Positions 9,620 through 17,375 of a DNA stretch of 64,000 nucleotides are shown here, one piece after another. Below the pieces are notes generated by a model that had not been told where the DNA came from, ran no database searches, and worked only from the letters and a program-made list of their open reading frames with translations. How positions within the stretch are numbered: position 1 is the stretch's first letter; every line of letters begins with the position of its first letter. This stretch comes from Providencia alcalifaciens (GTDB taxonomy: Bacteria > Pseudomonadota > Gammaproteobacteria > Enterobacterales > Enterobacteriaceae): the NCBI RefSeq assembly GCF_915403165.1, contig NZ_OU659204.1, forward strand, positions 1,550,001-1,614,000, in the 5' to 3' direction. The translations under genes and the position numbers were made by a program.

Positions 9620-10711
9620 TTATTTAAATAGCTGTTTAAATTGATGCGGAGCACAGCGTAAATATTGTGGTGCCACATTAATTTGCTCATTGAGTACACT
9701 GGCGGCACGCCACGGCCAGCGCGGTTCATATAAAATGCCGCGACCAATCGCTATAAAGTCAGCTTGCCCGGTCGCAATAATCGCTTCCGCTTGGTGAGGT
9801 TCGGTGATCAGCCCCACAGCAATAACGGGCATATCGGTATGTTCATGAATAGCCTGCGCCAGTGGCACTTGGTAATTTGGGCTGACCGGGATCTGCTGTT
9901 TGTCAGACAATCCACCTGAAGAAACGTGGATATAATCGCATCCTAATTCTTCTAGCACTTCAGTGAGTTCGATGGATTGAGCCAGATCCCAGCCACCGGC
10001 AACCCAATCCGTCGCTGAAATACGGATACCGACAGCAATATTTGGGCTGACCGCCGCACGCACTTCACGAAACACATCCACTAAAAATCGAGTACGGTTA
10101 GCAAAACTGCCGCCATATTCATCTTGTCGCTGATTAGCAATAGGAGATAGGAATTCATGCAGTAAATAACCATGAGCCGCATGGATCTCAATTAAATCAA
10201 AACCTGCTTGTTCAGCGCGTTTTGCAGAATCTACAAATTGTTGAGTGATTTGGTGGATCTCATCCACAGTGAGAGCCTTCGGTGAATAACTGTCTCCGAA
10301 AGGCAGGGTGGATGGCGCGACTGTTTGCCAACCATGTAGATCGTCTGGCGCTAAATTTTGCCCGCCTTCCCACGGTAGTGCGCAGGATGCTTTTCTGCCT
10401 GCATGGGCAATTTGAATACCTAATTTTGCATAGGCAAAACTTTTGATGTTCGTTAGCAGAGCTTTAAATGCCTGCATTTGAGAGTCATTCCATAAACCTA
10501 AATCTTGGTAAGTAATTCGCCCATCGGGGTTTACAGCGCTGGCTTCGACAATCACAAGGGAAGCGCCGGATAAGGCAAGGTTCATATAATGAGCTTGATG
10601 CCAAGGAGTGATAAGACCTTCATGCGCAGAATATTGGCACATAGGCGGAACAATAATGCGGTTAGTTAGCTGAACTTGACCTAAGTTAGCCGGTGAAAAT
10701 AGGTAACTCAT
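9620..10711 (-). CDS. NADH:flavin oxidoreductase, YqjM-like old yellow enzyme
   Basis: This 363-residue FMN-dependent ene-reductase reduces activated C=C bonds, with NAD(P)H as donor. The YqjM-class features are visible: an N-terminal active-site cysteine in IIVPPMCQYSA, the substrate-binding pair and following loop in EIHAAHGYLLHEFLSP, and the FMN-phosphate segment FIAIGRGILYEPRWP near the end. The open frame runs 46 codons further upstream. The ATG chosen has AAAAAGGA directly before it and yields MSYLFSPANLGQVQL, the usual N-terminus. The physiological substrate is unknown; such enzymes often handle electrophiles. The gene is monocistronic. Confidence 0.92.
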   Translation of the reverse strand: MSYLFSPANLGQVQLTNRIIVPPMCQYSAHEGLITPWHQAHYMNLALSGASLVIVEASAVNPDGRITYQDLGLWNDSQMQAFKALLTNIKSFAYAKLGIQIAHAGRKASCALPWEGGQNLAPDDLHGWQTVAPSTLPFGDSYSPKALTVDEIHQITQQFVDSAKRAEQAGFDLIEIHAAHGYLLHEFLSPIANQRQDEYGGSFANRTRFLVDVFREVRAAVSPNIAVGIRISATDWVAGGWDLAQSIELTEVLEELGCDYIHVSSGGLSDKQQIPVSPNYQVPLAQAIHEHTDMPVIAVGLITEPHQAEAIIATGQADFIAIGRGILYEPRWPWRAASVLNEQINVAPQYLRCAPHQFKQLFK

Positions 10712-11319
10712 TCCTTTTTCCTTATAACGAAACCTAAGATAATTCTGACAGTATACAAAAAAAGAACAGCCATTCTTGTGATAAAGCGGCAAATTTAGGT
10801 ACTCAAAAAATTTTTTCGTTATAAGCAAGCTGAAAAAGCAATAACGCATAGATAATTTTGAGGAAAAGAATAAAAAGTATAAATCTCTACTTGCTATTTT
10901 TTATTATGAATAAAAGAACGAAAGGAAAAGTATAAATATATTGTAATGAACCATTTCAAATCATGATAAATACACGCTTAGTGTACATCTCTTTGTTAAC
11001 TCCATGATAAATAAAACATGATAAACTTAATTTGGTTTTATGGTTTTTATGGCGCTAATAGATTTTCACACTGAGTTTCTATTTTATTAAGTGATTTTAT
11101 TTACCTTGAAATCAATATTGCTGACGCAAAAAAACAATTTTCATCTTGCAACCTAAATAAGGGCTTTATATAAGCAATAAGCAGCCCTGTGCAATATTAG
11201 TTTTATGTAAAAAGAGCAATGGAGATGAAAATAAAATTACAACTGTAAAGTTGTAGCTGCTTTATTTTCAACAACGTGTATTAGCCTGTGAAAATATAAT
11301 TCTAAAAAGGAAGGTCAAT
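10712..11319. other. 608-base intergenic region between divergent reductase and CitMHS permease genes
   Basis: The region is AT-rich and has no convincing coding frame. A short hairpin, TACAAC-TGTAAA-GTTGTA, lies at 11238-11255, 65 bases before the permease start, and could be an operator or leader structure. Promoters for both divergent genes are expected here but cannot be assigned with confidence. Confidence 0.4.
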
Positions 11320-12636
11320 GTGTTAACAATTATTGGTATTTTAATCATCGTGACAATCGTCACTTTACTGATGATGGGTAAAGCTAGCCCAATTATTGCA
11401 ATGTCTTGTATTCCTTTTATTGGTGCACTGCTAGCGGGATATTCCATTGGTGAAATCTCGGTCTTTTTCGAAAGCGGCATTAATAAAGTGGCAAAAGTGG
11501 CAGCAATGTTTTTGTTTGCCATTTTGTTTTTCAGCATGATGAAGGACTTACATATTTTTGACCCATTGATCCGCATGATGGTCAAAATGACCCGTGGTAA
11601 TGTAATCATCGTCTGTATTATGACCACGCTGATAGCGGGGGTAGTGCACTTAGATGGCTCCGGCGCAGCAACGTTTTTAATCATTATTCCAGCATTATTA
11701 CCGCTATACCGACAATTAGGTATGAGTCCATACCTTATGTTATTGCTGATGTGTGCCAGTATGGGGATTATGAATATGGTGCCGTGGGGCGGGCCATTAG
11801 GTCGTGCGTCAGCGGTAACAGGCATTGATGCCTCCACATTATGGCAAGGTTTAATTCCCGTGCAATTGATTGGTATGGGTGGCGCGGTGGTATTTGCCAT
11901 CATTATGGGAATGCGCGAAAAGCGCCGTATTGCTTCGGCTGCATTAAATGGCACCACACCGTATCAAATGGATTCACTATTAGGTGAAAGTGAGCAAATC
12001 GCAGATGTAGTTGACATTGCTCATAAACCTAAAAAGCCATTAATTAATGGTGGACTAATTGTAGGGGCGATTATCTGTTTAGCATTCGGGCTACTTTCAG
12101 CACCGTATGTGTTTATGATTGCACTTTCTTTAGCGCTATTAATTAACTATCCAAATCCAAGAGAGCAGATGAAGGTACTTTCCCTGCACGCACCACAGGC
12201 GTTAGGTATGGTGGCAATTATTCTCGCCGCAGGGGCATTTTTGGGTATTTTATCCGATGGTGGAATGTTGAAGTCCATTGCGATGGATTTGACATCAATT
12301 TTGCCAACGGAGTGGGTATCAAAAATTCATATTTTTGTGGGTATCCTCGGTGTACCAATGGATATTTTTACCAGTACTGATGCTTATTATTTTGCATTGT
12401 TACCGATTATTCAGCAGATTGCTGCGACGGCAGGCGTTGATCCTTCAGCGGTGGTGTACGCCATGGCGATAGGGAATAACGCCGGTACGTTTGTGAGTCC
12501 GTTCTCACCGGCAGCGTGGCTGGCGATGGGGCTGGCGGGAATTGATATGGGCCGTCATTTGCGGTATTCGTTCGGGTGGATTTGGGTGTTCAGTTTTTTC
12601 ACGCTAGCCGTCGGTGGGGTTTTAGGTCTCTATTGA
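11320..12636 (+). CDS. CitMHS-family citrate (metal-citrate) transporter
   Basis: This 438-residue hydrophobic protein is of the CitM/CitH type (citrate-Mg2+ or citrate-Ca2+:H+ symport). Family landmarks include LDGSGAATFLIIIPALLP, MNMVPWGGPLGRASAVTG and NNAGTFVSPFSPAAWLA. It starts with GTG, preceded by AAGGAAGG. The overlapping ATG two bases earlier reads ATG-TGT-TAA and is closed, so GTG is the only sensible start. The likely job is uptake of citrate or a related tricarboxylate. It is not next to citrate lyase, although both lie in the first 28 kb, so a metabolic link is possible but not shown. A terminator and an ERIC-like element follow. Confidence 0.88.
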   Translation: MLTIIGILIIVTIVTLLMMGKASPIIAMSCIPFIGALLAGYSIGEISVFFESGINKVAKVAAMFLFAILFFSMMKDLHIFDPLIRMMVKMTRGNVIIVCIMTTLIAGVVHLDGSGAATFLIIIPALLPLYRQLGMSPYLMLLLMCASMGIMNMVPWGGPLGRASAVTGIDASTLWQGLIPVQLIGMGGAVVFAIIMGMREKRRIASAALNGTTPYQMDSLLGESEQIADVVDIAHKPKKPLINGGLIVGAIICLAFGLLSAPYVFMIALSLALLINYPNPREQMKVLSLHAPQALGMVAIILAAGAFLGILSDGGMLKSIAMDLTSILPTEWVSKIHIFVGILGVPMDIFTSTDAYYFALLPIIQQIAATAGVDPSAVVYAMAIGNNAGTFVSPFSPAAWLAMGLAGIDMGRHLRYSFGWIWVFSFFTLAVGGVLGLY

Positions 12637-12650
12637 TCTGCTCGTCGTCT

Positions 12651-12750
12651 TTTGCGCTGTAGCGGTGTTGGCTGCGCTTGCTAACCCTAGTCACATACTT
12701 ATGTATGCTCCCAGGGATTAGCTGCACTTGCCGCCTTGCTACAGCACAAA
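12651..12750. repeat. ERIC-like repetitive element (imperfect 100-base palindrome)
   Basis: The element folds on itself: outer arms of 13 bases match with one mismatch (TTTGCGCTGTAGC against GCTACAGCACAAA), and an inner core is CATAC-TTAT-GTATG. Read on the minus strand the core (GGGAGCATACATAAGTATGTG, then ACTAGGG) and the flank AGCAAGCGCAGCCAAC closely follow the ERIC/IRU consensus of Enterobacterales as I recall it. It lies 14 bases after the CitMHS stop codon, so it is transcribed with it. There is no coding content. Confidence 0.75.
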
Positions 12751-12831
12751 ATCCATAGAGCCAATGTTTGGAAGTTAAAAGCTAAATACGAAAACTTAAA
12801 TTCTAAGAATTAATTTTAAAATCAAACGTGT

Positions 12832-12868
12832 ATCCCTAGCAGCAGCGCCGCTAGGGATTTTCTTTTTT
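12832..12868 (+). terminator. Intrinsic terminator between the ERIC-like element and the partial repeat
   Basis: A perfect 9-bp stem ATCCCTAGC/GCTAGGGAT with a nine-base loop is followed by TTTTCTTTTTT. It is the likely end of the CitMHS transcript, 195 bases past the stop. Confidence 0.85.
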
Positions 12869-12917
12869 GCCGCCTTGCTACAGCACAAAATCCATAGAGC
12901 CATAGTTTGGAAGTTAA
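12867..12917. repeat. Partial second copy of the ERIC right end and its flank
   Basis: About 51 bases, starting TTGCCGCCTTGCTACAGCAC, repeat 12728-12778 in the same orientation, with differences only in a short stretch near the middle of the non-ERIC part (CCAATG versus CCATAG). The match runs beyond the ERIC arm into unique-looking flank, which points to local duplication rather than a second insertion. Confidence 0.8.
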
Positions 12918-13061
12918 AGAAAAACCTAAAATCTTAAAAGATAAAAAACAGTGAGAAAAAATAGTTGCTAAGTGGAACATCGATTATCGGACTGTGACTA
13001 TATTGATGATGAGGGAATTATGTGAGTATGCCTTTATTATCTGAAATCTATAAGGCTCGAC

Positions 13062-13877
13062 ATGCGCAGACCACTTTCTTCCTATCATCCTATCTTGTAT
13101 TGGCTGCGCGTGAATCAAAAACGGCTACTTAGGCGTTGGCACTGGGCCTTTTCAGGACGCAAATATACCCGCAATCTGGCTGAGCAACCGCTGGAATACC
13201 GTTACCATAAACACACATCACGGCTGATCCGCAAGCTGGGTCAATCAGACCTTCGGCTACAACATAACAAAGTAATAAACCTCGGAATTGCGATTGAAAC
13301 GATGAACGGCGTTATCATCGCGCCGGGGGAATACTTCTCGTTTTGCCGTCTTGTGGGAAAACCCACTGCCAAACGCGGATTTGTGGAAGGAATGGAACTT
13401 TCCTATGGCGAAGCTCGCAGCGGGATTGGCGGGGGAATTTGCCAACTCAGCAATTTAATCCACTGGATGGTGCTGCATTCACCTTTAAAAGTGGTAGAGC
13501 GGGCCAACCACAGTTTTGACCCATTTCCCGATGAGGGCCGCGTGTTACCGTTTGGATCGGGTGCCGCTATCTTCTATAACTACATCGACCTTGTACTGTA
13601 TAACCCAACCCAAGCAACATTTCAGTTAGTGTTTAACATTGGCGAACACCAAATTGAAGGGGAGCTATTGTGCTCAGAACCCCGCGAAAATAAATACCAT
13701 ATTTACCAACAGAACCATAAGTTTGTTCGGGAGCGTGGCGTGATTTATCGCCATAATGAAATTTGGCAGAAAATCACCACCAAAGGGCAAGAGCCACTCA
13801 CGCTCAGCGATCACTGTTTATACCGCAATAAAGTGGTGGTGAAATACCCTCTGGATGAGTCGCAACTTAGTGAATAA
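13062..13877 (+). CDS. VanW family protein
   Basis: This 271-residue protein has the VanW domain: VIIAPGEYFSFCRLVGKPT, then the glycine-rich GIGGGICQLSNLIHW and the segment RANHSFDPFPDEGRVLPFG. VanW occurs as an accessory gene in some vancomycin-resistance clusters and as a stand-alone gene in many bacteria; its biochemical role is not established. There is no signal peptide; the N-terminus is basic and arginine-rich. The start ATG follows AAGG at about nine bases. No cell-wall gene is next to it; three small exported proteins follow on the same strand, the first after 25 bases, so they may be cotranscribed. Confidence 0.85.
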   Translation: MRRPLSSYHPILYWLRVNQKRLLRRWHWAFSGRKYTRNLAEQPLEYRYHKHTSRLIRKLGQSDLRLQHNKVINLGIAIETMNGVIIAPGEYFSFCRLVGKPTAKRGFVEGMELSYGEARSGIGGGICQLSNLIHWMVLHSPLKVVERANHSFDPFPDEGRVLPFGSGAAIFYNYIDLVLYNPTQATFQLVFNIGEHQIEGELLCSEPRENKYHIYQQNHKFVRERGVIYRHNEIWQKITTKGQEPLTLSDHCLYRNKVVVKYPLDESQLSE

Positions 13878-13902
13878 TTGTACATTAATGACGAGGTAAT
13901 AA

Positions 13903-14301
13903 ATGAAAAAAATCTTATTTTTACTCGGTGCTGTTTTTGTCTTATCTGCTTGCGCTAACTCCACACAATATAAAAAAGGGAATGCGTATCCGCCTCAACT
14001 GATTGTTCATAAAGACCTCGGTTTTTTTGATTTATTATTTCAAAGTGATGCGGTTAACGTGACGTGCAAACGAGAGCTGATCAATTTTAATCCGAATTAT
14101 CGTTCTTATGATCAATCGGTGTATAGCACCGTGAGAAATGCTCGACGTATTGTGATTATCGAAAGCCAGACAGGCCAACATAATAAAGTCGAAACGACGA
14201 AAGCATGGTTAAAGCAAAATGGCGCTCGCGTGGAAATTGAGAATGGCACCCAAGCCCGTTGTGATGGTAACGATTGCACCGTCACGATTTGCTTTGACTA
14301 A
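13903..14301 (+). CDS. Putative lipoprotein, unknown function
   Basis: This 132-residue protein has a lipoprotein signal (MKKILFLLGAVFVLSAC, Cys17 lipidated). The mature part has two further regions with cysteines: NVTCKRELINF in the middle and RCDGNDCTVTICFD at the very end. A GAGGTAATAA ribosome site precedes the ATG. It lies 25 bases after the VanW gene, and a second small lipoprotein follows. No family was recognised. Confidence 0.78.
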   Translation: MKKILFLLGAVFVLSACANSTQYKKGNAYPPQLIVHKDLGFFDLLFQSDAVNVTCKRELINFNPNYRSYDQSVYSTVRNARRIVIIESQTGQHNKVETTKAWLKQNGARVEIENGTQARCDGNDCTVTICFD

Positions 14302-14339
14302 TTCAATGGCCACACAATAAAAATATTGAGTTTGATAAG

Positions 14340-14720
14340 ATGAATAAATATCTAATTTTGGCGTTATCGTGGATGTTAAGTGGGTGTGTTTCGGGCCTAG
14401 GGGGGCAGTTTAATACAGGTGGGCAGTTTAATACGGGGGGCCAATTTAATGCGGGAAATCAATTTGGCAATAATACCCCTTCTGAGGTGTATATCTGCGT
14501 TTTACAGCCATTTAACGAAATGTACTTTGATGCGGGAGTGTCTGAAATAGTTGCCAGAGAAAAAACGGCAAGACGTTGTGAGCAAAACAGAAGTTCTATT
14601 TTCTGTAAGAAAGAAGACGCTAAATGCAAATTAAGCTCACTGTCCGACTCTAATTCAGGTAATGGAAGTACCATCACATTATTTTCGTGGTCATCAACGA
14701 CCTCCAGTACGGTTAAATAG
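14340..14720 (+). CDS. Small lipoprotein with GGQFN repeats, paralogue of the next gene
   Basis: This 126-residue protein has a short lipoprotein signal ending LSGC (Cys16). It is followed by four tandem copies of a six-to-seven-residue unit, GGQFNTG and variants, encoded by near-identical DNA that could vary by slippage. The central domain (YICVLQPFNEMYFDAGVSE to FCKKEDAKC) aligns with the N-terminal domain of the following gene: YxCxLxPF, then AGVxE, ARE, C, xIFCKxEDAxC. The C-terminus is serine/threonine-rich. Function is unknown and surface or periplasmic location is inferred. Confidence 0.75.
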   Translation: MNKYLILALSWMLSGCVSGLGGQFNTGGQFNTGGQFNAGNQFGNNTPSEVYICVLQPFNEMYFDAGVSEIVAREKTARRCEQNRSSIFCKKEDAKCKLSSLSDSNSGNGSTITLFSWSSTTSSTVK

Positions 14721-14760
14721 ACTATTTAACATGACACCTTAATCAATTTGAGTCATTAAA

Positions 14761-15270
14761 ATGAAAAAGATAGCGTTATTATTTATGCTGTTTACCCACA
14801 TGGCATTTGCGCAGTTGAACAATGATAAAACAATTTATCTCTGTGGATTGCTACCCTTTTCAACGCCGATAGTTGAAGCGGGAGTGACGGAGAGTGCAGC
14901 GCGTGAAAATGTTGTTCGAAGCTGTAAAAAAACGCACGGTGAAATTTTTTGCAAAAATGAAGATGCCCAATGTGTTACTACGGTTCTCGCTAAAGATGAA
15001 ACGAAGAATATAAAGGAAAATGCCATCCTGATGTATAACGATAATTGGCTAAGTGGCAAATATATCGGTATCACAGAAAGTGTGCCTGACTTATCGAAGA
15101 TGGAATTGTTTGGTGAAATAAAATCGTTCAGTATTCCCTTTGGTTGGCGTGTCACATTTTATGAAGAGACAAATTATCAAGGAAAAAGTCATTCAGAATG
15201 GAGTGGTGAAAGTAGAGCGGTGAGTTACGGTGAGAAAATCCGCTCGGTAAAAATTGAGAATCGTCTCTAA
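14761..15270 (+). CDS. Exported two-domain protein: cysteine domain plus beta/gamma-crystallin-like domain
   Basis: This 169-residue protein has a cleavable Sec signal (MKKIALLFMLFTHMAFA). Residues 24-77 form a four-cysteine domain paralogous to the preceding lipoprotein (YLCGLLPF, AGVTESAARE, EIFCKNEDAQC). Residues 90-169 look like a beta/gamma-crystallin Greek-key pair: ILMYNDNWLSGKYIGI, then WRVTFYEETNYQGKS and the closing SYGEKIRSVKI. Crystallin-fold modules in bacteria often bind calcium or inhibit proteases, but the calcium motif is not clear here. The domain call is from pattern, not a search. Confidence 0.72.
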   Translation: MKKIALLFMLFTHMAFAQLNNDKTIYLCGLLPFSTPIVEAGVTESAARENVVRSCKKTHGEIFCKNEDAQCVTTVLAKDETKNIKENAILMYNDNWLSGKYIGITESVPDLSKMELFGEIKSFSIPFGWRVTFYEETNYQGKSHSEWSGESRAVSYGEKIRSVKIENRL

Positions 15271-15435
15271 TTTTATTATGGGTAACCGTGCTGAGTTGGA
15301 TTTTATTCCAATTCATGTAAAATTCCCCCAACTAAGTTATTTCTTGCTGTTTTTCTGATAAAACACCCAAAATGAGGCCGTCTCGCGGACTAGATATGTA
15401 ATACCAACACTTGATTTCTCAATTATCGCAGAGGC

Positions 15436-15453
15436 AAATCTTGCACAAGATTT
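15436..15453. promoter_or_regulatory. Palindrome in front of the RNA-repair operon
   Basis: AAATCTTG-CA-CAAGATTT is an 8-bp perfect inverted repeat with a two-base centre, 33 bases before the RNA ligase start. The spacing suggests a dimeric-regulator operator or the 5' edge of the transcript. No cognate regulator is encoded next to it. Confidence 0.45.
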
Positions 15454-15486
15454 GTTGTGTTTTGTTATTTCTGTAGAGAAAGCATA

Positions 15487-16197
15487 ATGAATATGCAATC
15501 AAGGAAGTATGGTAGAACGTATCACTATCCGTTCTCACCGGGCACCACCAACGACGATCGTATTAATAGCGATTGGTGGGCGCACATCCAAAATATTGAA
15601 CAACTGGTTCATACTGAAAAACTCGATGGTGAAAATAATTGCTTGAATCGTCACGGCGTATTTGCCCGTTCCCATGGCGCAGCGACTCAGTCGGCATGGT
15701 CGCAGCAAATTCGTCAGCGCTGGCAATTAATTAAAGACGATCTGGGTGATATCGAATTGTTTGGCGAAAATCTGTATGCCGTGCACTCCATCGAATATCA
15801 ACATATCGAAGATTATTTTTACGTATTCGCCGTACGCCAAGGGGATTATTGGCTCAGTTGGGATGAAGTGAAGTTTTACGCCTCACTGTTTGATTTCCCG
15901 ACTGTACCCGAGCTTCATTTGGGTATCGACAAAACCCTCACAGCCCAACAATACAGCAGCGAATTAATCGCCGCAGCAGGGGAAGATAGTCAATTTATTG
16001 CACGGGATACCCACACTGGAAAACCGTGCAGCATGGAAGGCATTGTAACGCGCAATCGCCAAGGTTTTGCCGTGGATGATTTTATACAGCACGTTTTTAA
16101 ATATGTGCGCAAAAACCATGTAAAAACCGATATCCACTGGAAACGAAATTGGCAGCGCGCGAAATTAGCATTTGAGATGCAAGGAGGTGACCAATGA
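15487..16197 (+). CDS. RNA ligase family protein (nucleotidyltransferase superfamily)
   Basis: This 236-residue protein has the covalent nucleotidyltransferase motifs in order: motif I KLDGEN with the AMP-accepting lysine at Lys45, FARSHG, motif III ELFGENLYAVHSI, motif IV SMEGIVTR, and motif V FKYVRKNH. The family joins 3'-OH to 5'-phosphate ends using ATP. It is compact, with no extra C-terminal domain. The frame is open to 15457, but the ATG used gives the cleaner start (MNMQSRKYGRTYHYPF). The stop overlaps the start of the HD-kinase gene (ATGA), implying coupled translation and a joint role in RNA end repair. RNA versus DNA preference cannot be proven from sequence. Confidence 0.88.
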   Translation: MNMQSRKYGRTYHYPFSPGTTNDDRINSDWWAHIQNIEQLVHTEKLDGENNCLNRHGVFARSHGAATQSAWSQQIRQRWQLIKDDLGDIELFGENLYAVHSIEYQHIEDYFYVFAVRQGDYWLSWDEVKFYASLFDFPTVPELHLGIDKTLTAQQYSSELIAAAGEDSQFIARDTHTGKPCSMEGIVTRNRQGFAVDDFIQHVFKYVRKNHVKTDIHWKRNWQRAKLAFEMQGGDQ

Positions 16198-17327
16198 GTT
16201 GGCAACTGACAAAACAACGGGAATGGTCACAACTTGCTGATCATTTTGAATTTGTGCGTGATATGCATGGCGTCCCTCAAGATGCGCTGCACCATGCCGA
16301 AGGGGATGTGGCTATCCATACCCAAATGGTATTAGCGGCGCTGGAAGCCTTACCGGAATATCAGCAATTGCCTGAAGCACAACAGCAGATTGTCTGGGCA
16401 GCGGCGCTCTTGCACGATGTGGAAAAGCGCAGCACCACTCGAGAAGAAGAGGGGCGTATTCGCTCACCGGGGCACGCAAAAAAAGGGGAGTTATCCGCTC
16501 GCCATATTTTGTTTCGTGACGTGGAAACGCCATTTGCTATCCGCGAGCAGATTGCCGCATTAGTGCGCTTTCACGGTTTACCATTATGGTTGATGGATAA
16601 GCCAGATCCAGATCGAGCGTTATACGCCGCATCATTACGGGTCGAAATGTCCTTGCTGTGTATGTTAGCGAAAGCAGATGCTATCGGGCGTAAATGTGAA
16701 GACAAAGCGGATTTATTAGCGCGCATTGAGCTATTTGAATTATTTTGCCGTGAACATGATTGTTGGGATCAGCCAAAAGCCTTCGCCTCATTGGCGGGGC
16801 GTTTTCACTATTTCCACACCCAGCGCGGCACGCCGGATTATCAACCATTTGATGAAGACGGTAGCGAAGTGATTATGTTGTGTGGTCTGCCGGGAATGGG
16901 GAAAGATCATTTTATTCAACAGCATTACTCTCAAACGCCGATGGTATGTTTGGATGAAATTCGCCGAATGCATAAAATCAGCCCAGCGGATAAAAATGCC
17001 CAAGGTTGGGTTGCGCAGCAAGCGAAAGAACAAGCGAAGGTCTATTTGCGTAGCAAACAAGATTTTATTTGGAATGCGACATCGCTAAGTGCTTCATTGC
17101 GTGAAAGTATGATTAGCCTATTTGCTCGCTACCAAGCCAAGGTGCATTTGATTTATCTGGAAGTGCCGTACAAGCAGTGGCAGCAGCAAAATCGCCAGCG
17201 CAAATATGCGGTACCGGAAAATGTGATGGAAAGAATGGCGGGGAAACTGGAAATACCAACCCCTGATGAAGCTCATCAAGTTTCTTACTATATCAATGGT
17301 GAGTTTTTGAGTGAGCCGGTGAAGTAA
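16194..17327 (+). CDS. HD-Pnk: HD phosphoesterase fused to P-loop polynucleotide kinase
   Basis: This is a 377-residue fusion. The N-terminal HD domain (about residues 35-190) shows the metal dyad in ALLHDVEKRS (His74-Asp75) and a further histidine in VRFHGLP. The C-terminal kinase has the P-loop GLPGMGKD (231-238) and VCLDEIRRMH, followed by an arginine-rich lid region (QQQNRQRKYAVP). This order matches the HD-Pnk end-healing enzyme described from Runella, in which HD removes 2',3'-phosphates and the kinase phosphorylates 5'-OH ends. With the coupled upstream ligase it would heal and seal broken RNA. The P-loop ends in Lys-Asp instead of Lys-Ser/Thr, a variant I recall from related kinases. 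Confidence 0.88.
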   Translation: MSWQLTKQREWSQLADHFEFVRDMHGVPQDALHHAEGDVAIHTQMVLAALEALPEYQQLPEAQQQIVWAAALLHDVEKRSTTREEEGRIRSPGHAKKGELSARHILFRDVETPFAIREQIAALVRFHGLPLWLMDKPDPDRALYAASLRVEMSLLCMLAKADAIGRKCEDKADLLARIELFELFCREHDCWDQPKAFASLAGRFHYFHTQRGTPDYQPFDEDGSEVIMLCGLPGMGKDHFIQQHYSQTPMVCLDEIRRMHKISPADKNAQGWVAQQAKEQAKVYLRSKQDFIWNATSLSASLRESMISLFARYQAKVHLIYLEVPYKQWQQQNRQRKYAVPENVMERMAGKLEIPTPDEAHQVSYYINGEFLSEPVK

Positions 17328-17332
17328 GTTTT

Positions 17333-17365
17333 ATTGTCCTGCCTCTGTCAAAGCGGCAGGACAAT
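17333..17365. terminator. Hairpin between convergent HD-Pnk and ybhH-like genes
   Basis: An 11-bp perfect stem ATTGTCCTGCC/GGCAGGACAAT with an 11-base loop lies between two converging stop codons. It lacks a T tail on either strand, so it may act as a transcript-end structure rather than a strict intrinsic terminator. Confidence 0.6.
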
Positions 17366-17375
17366 CAGCTCGCCA

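Noticed and set aside
11268..11957. Long minus-strand open frame over the CitMHS gene
   Set aside because: It is an antisense shadow; the plus frame encodes a complete transporter with a good ribosome site.
14400..14470. Short tandem repeats considered as a CRISPR array
   Set aside because: The units are about 20 bases, contiguous with no spacers, and in frame with a lipoprotein gene. No cas genes are in the window.
15280..15330. Possible terminator after the crystallin-like protein gene
   Set aside because: The arms TTGGA/TCCAA are short and lack a T tail; not strong enough to list.
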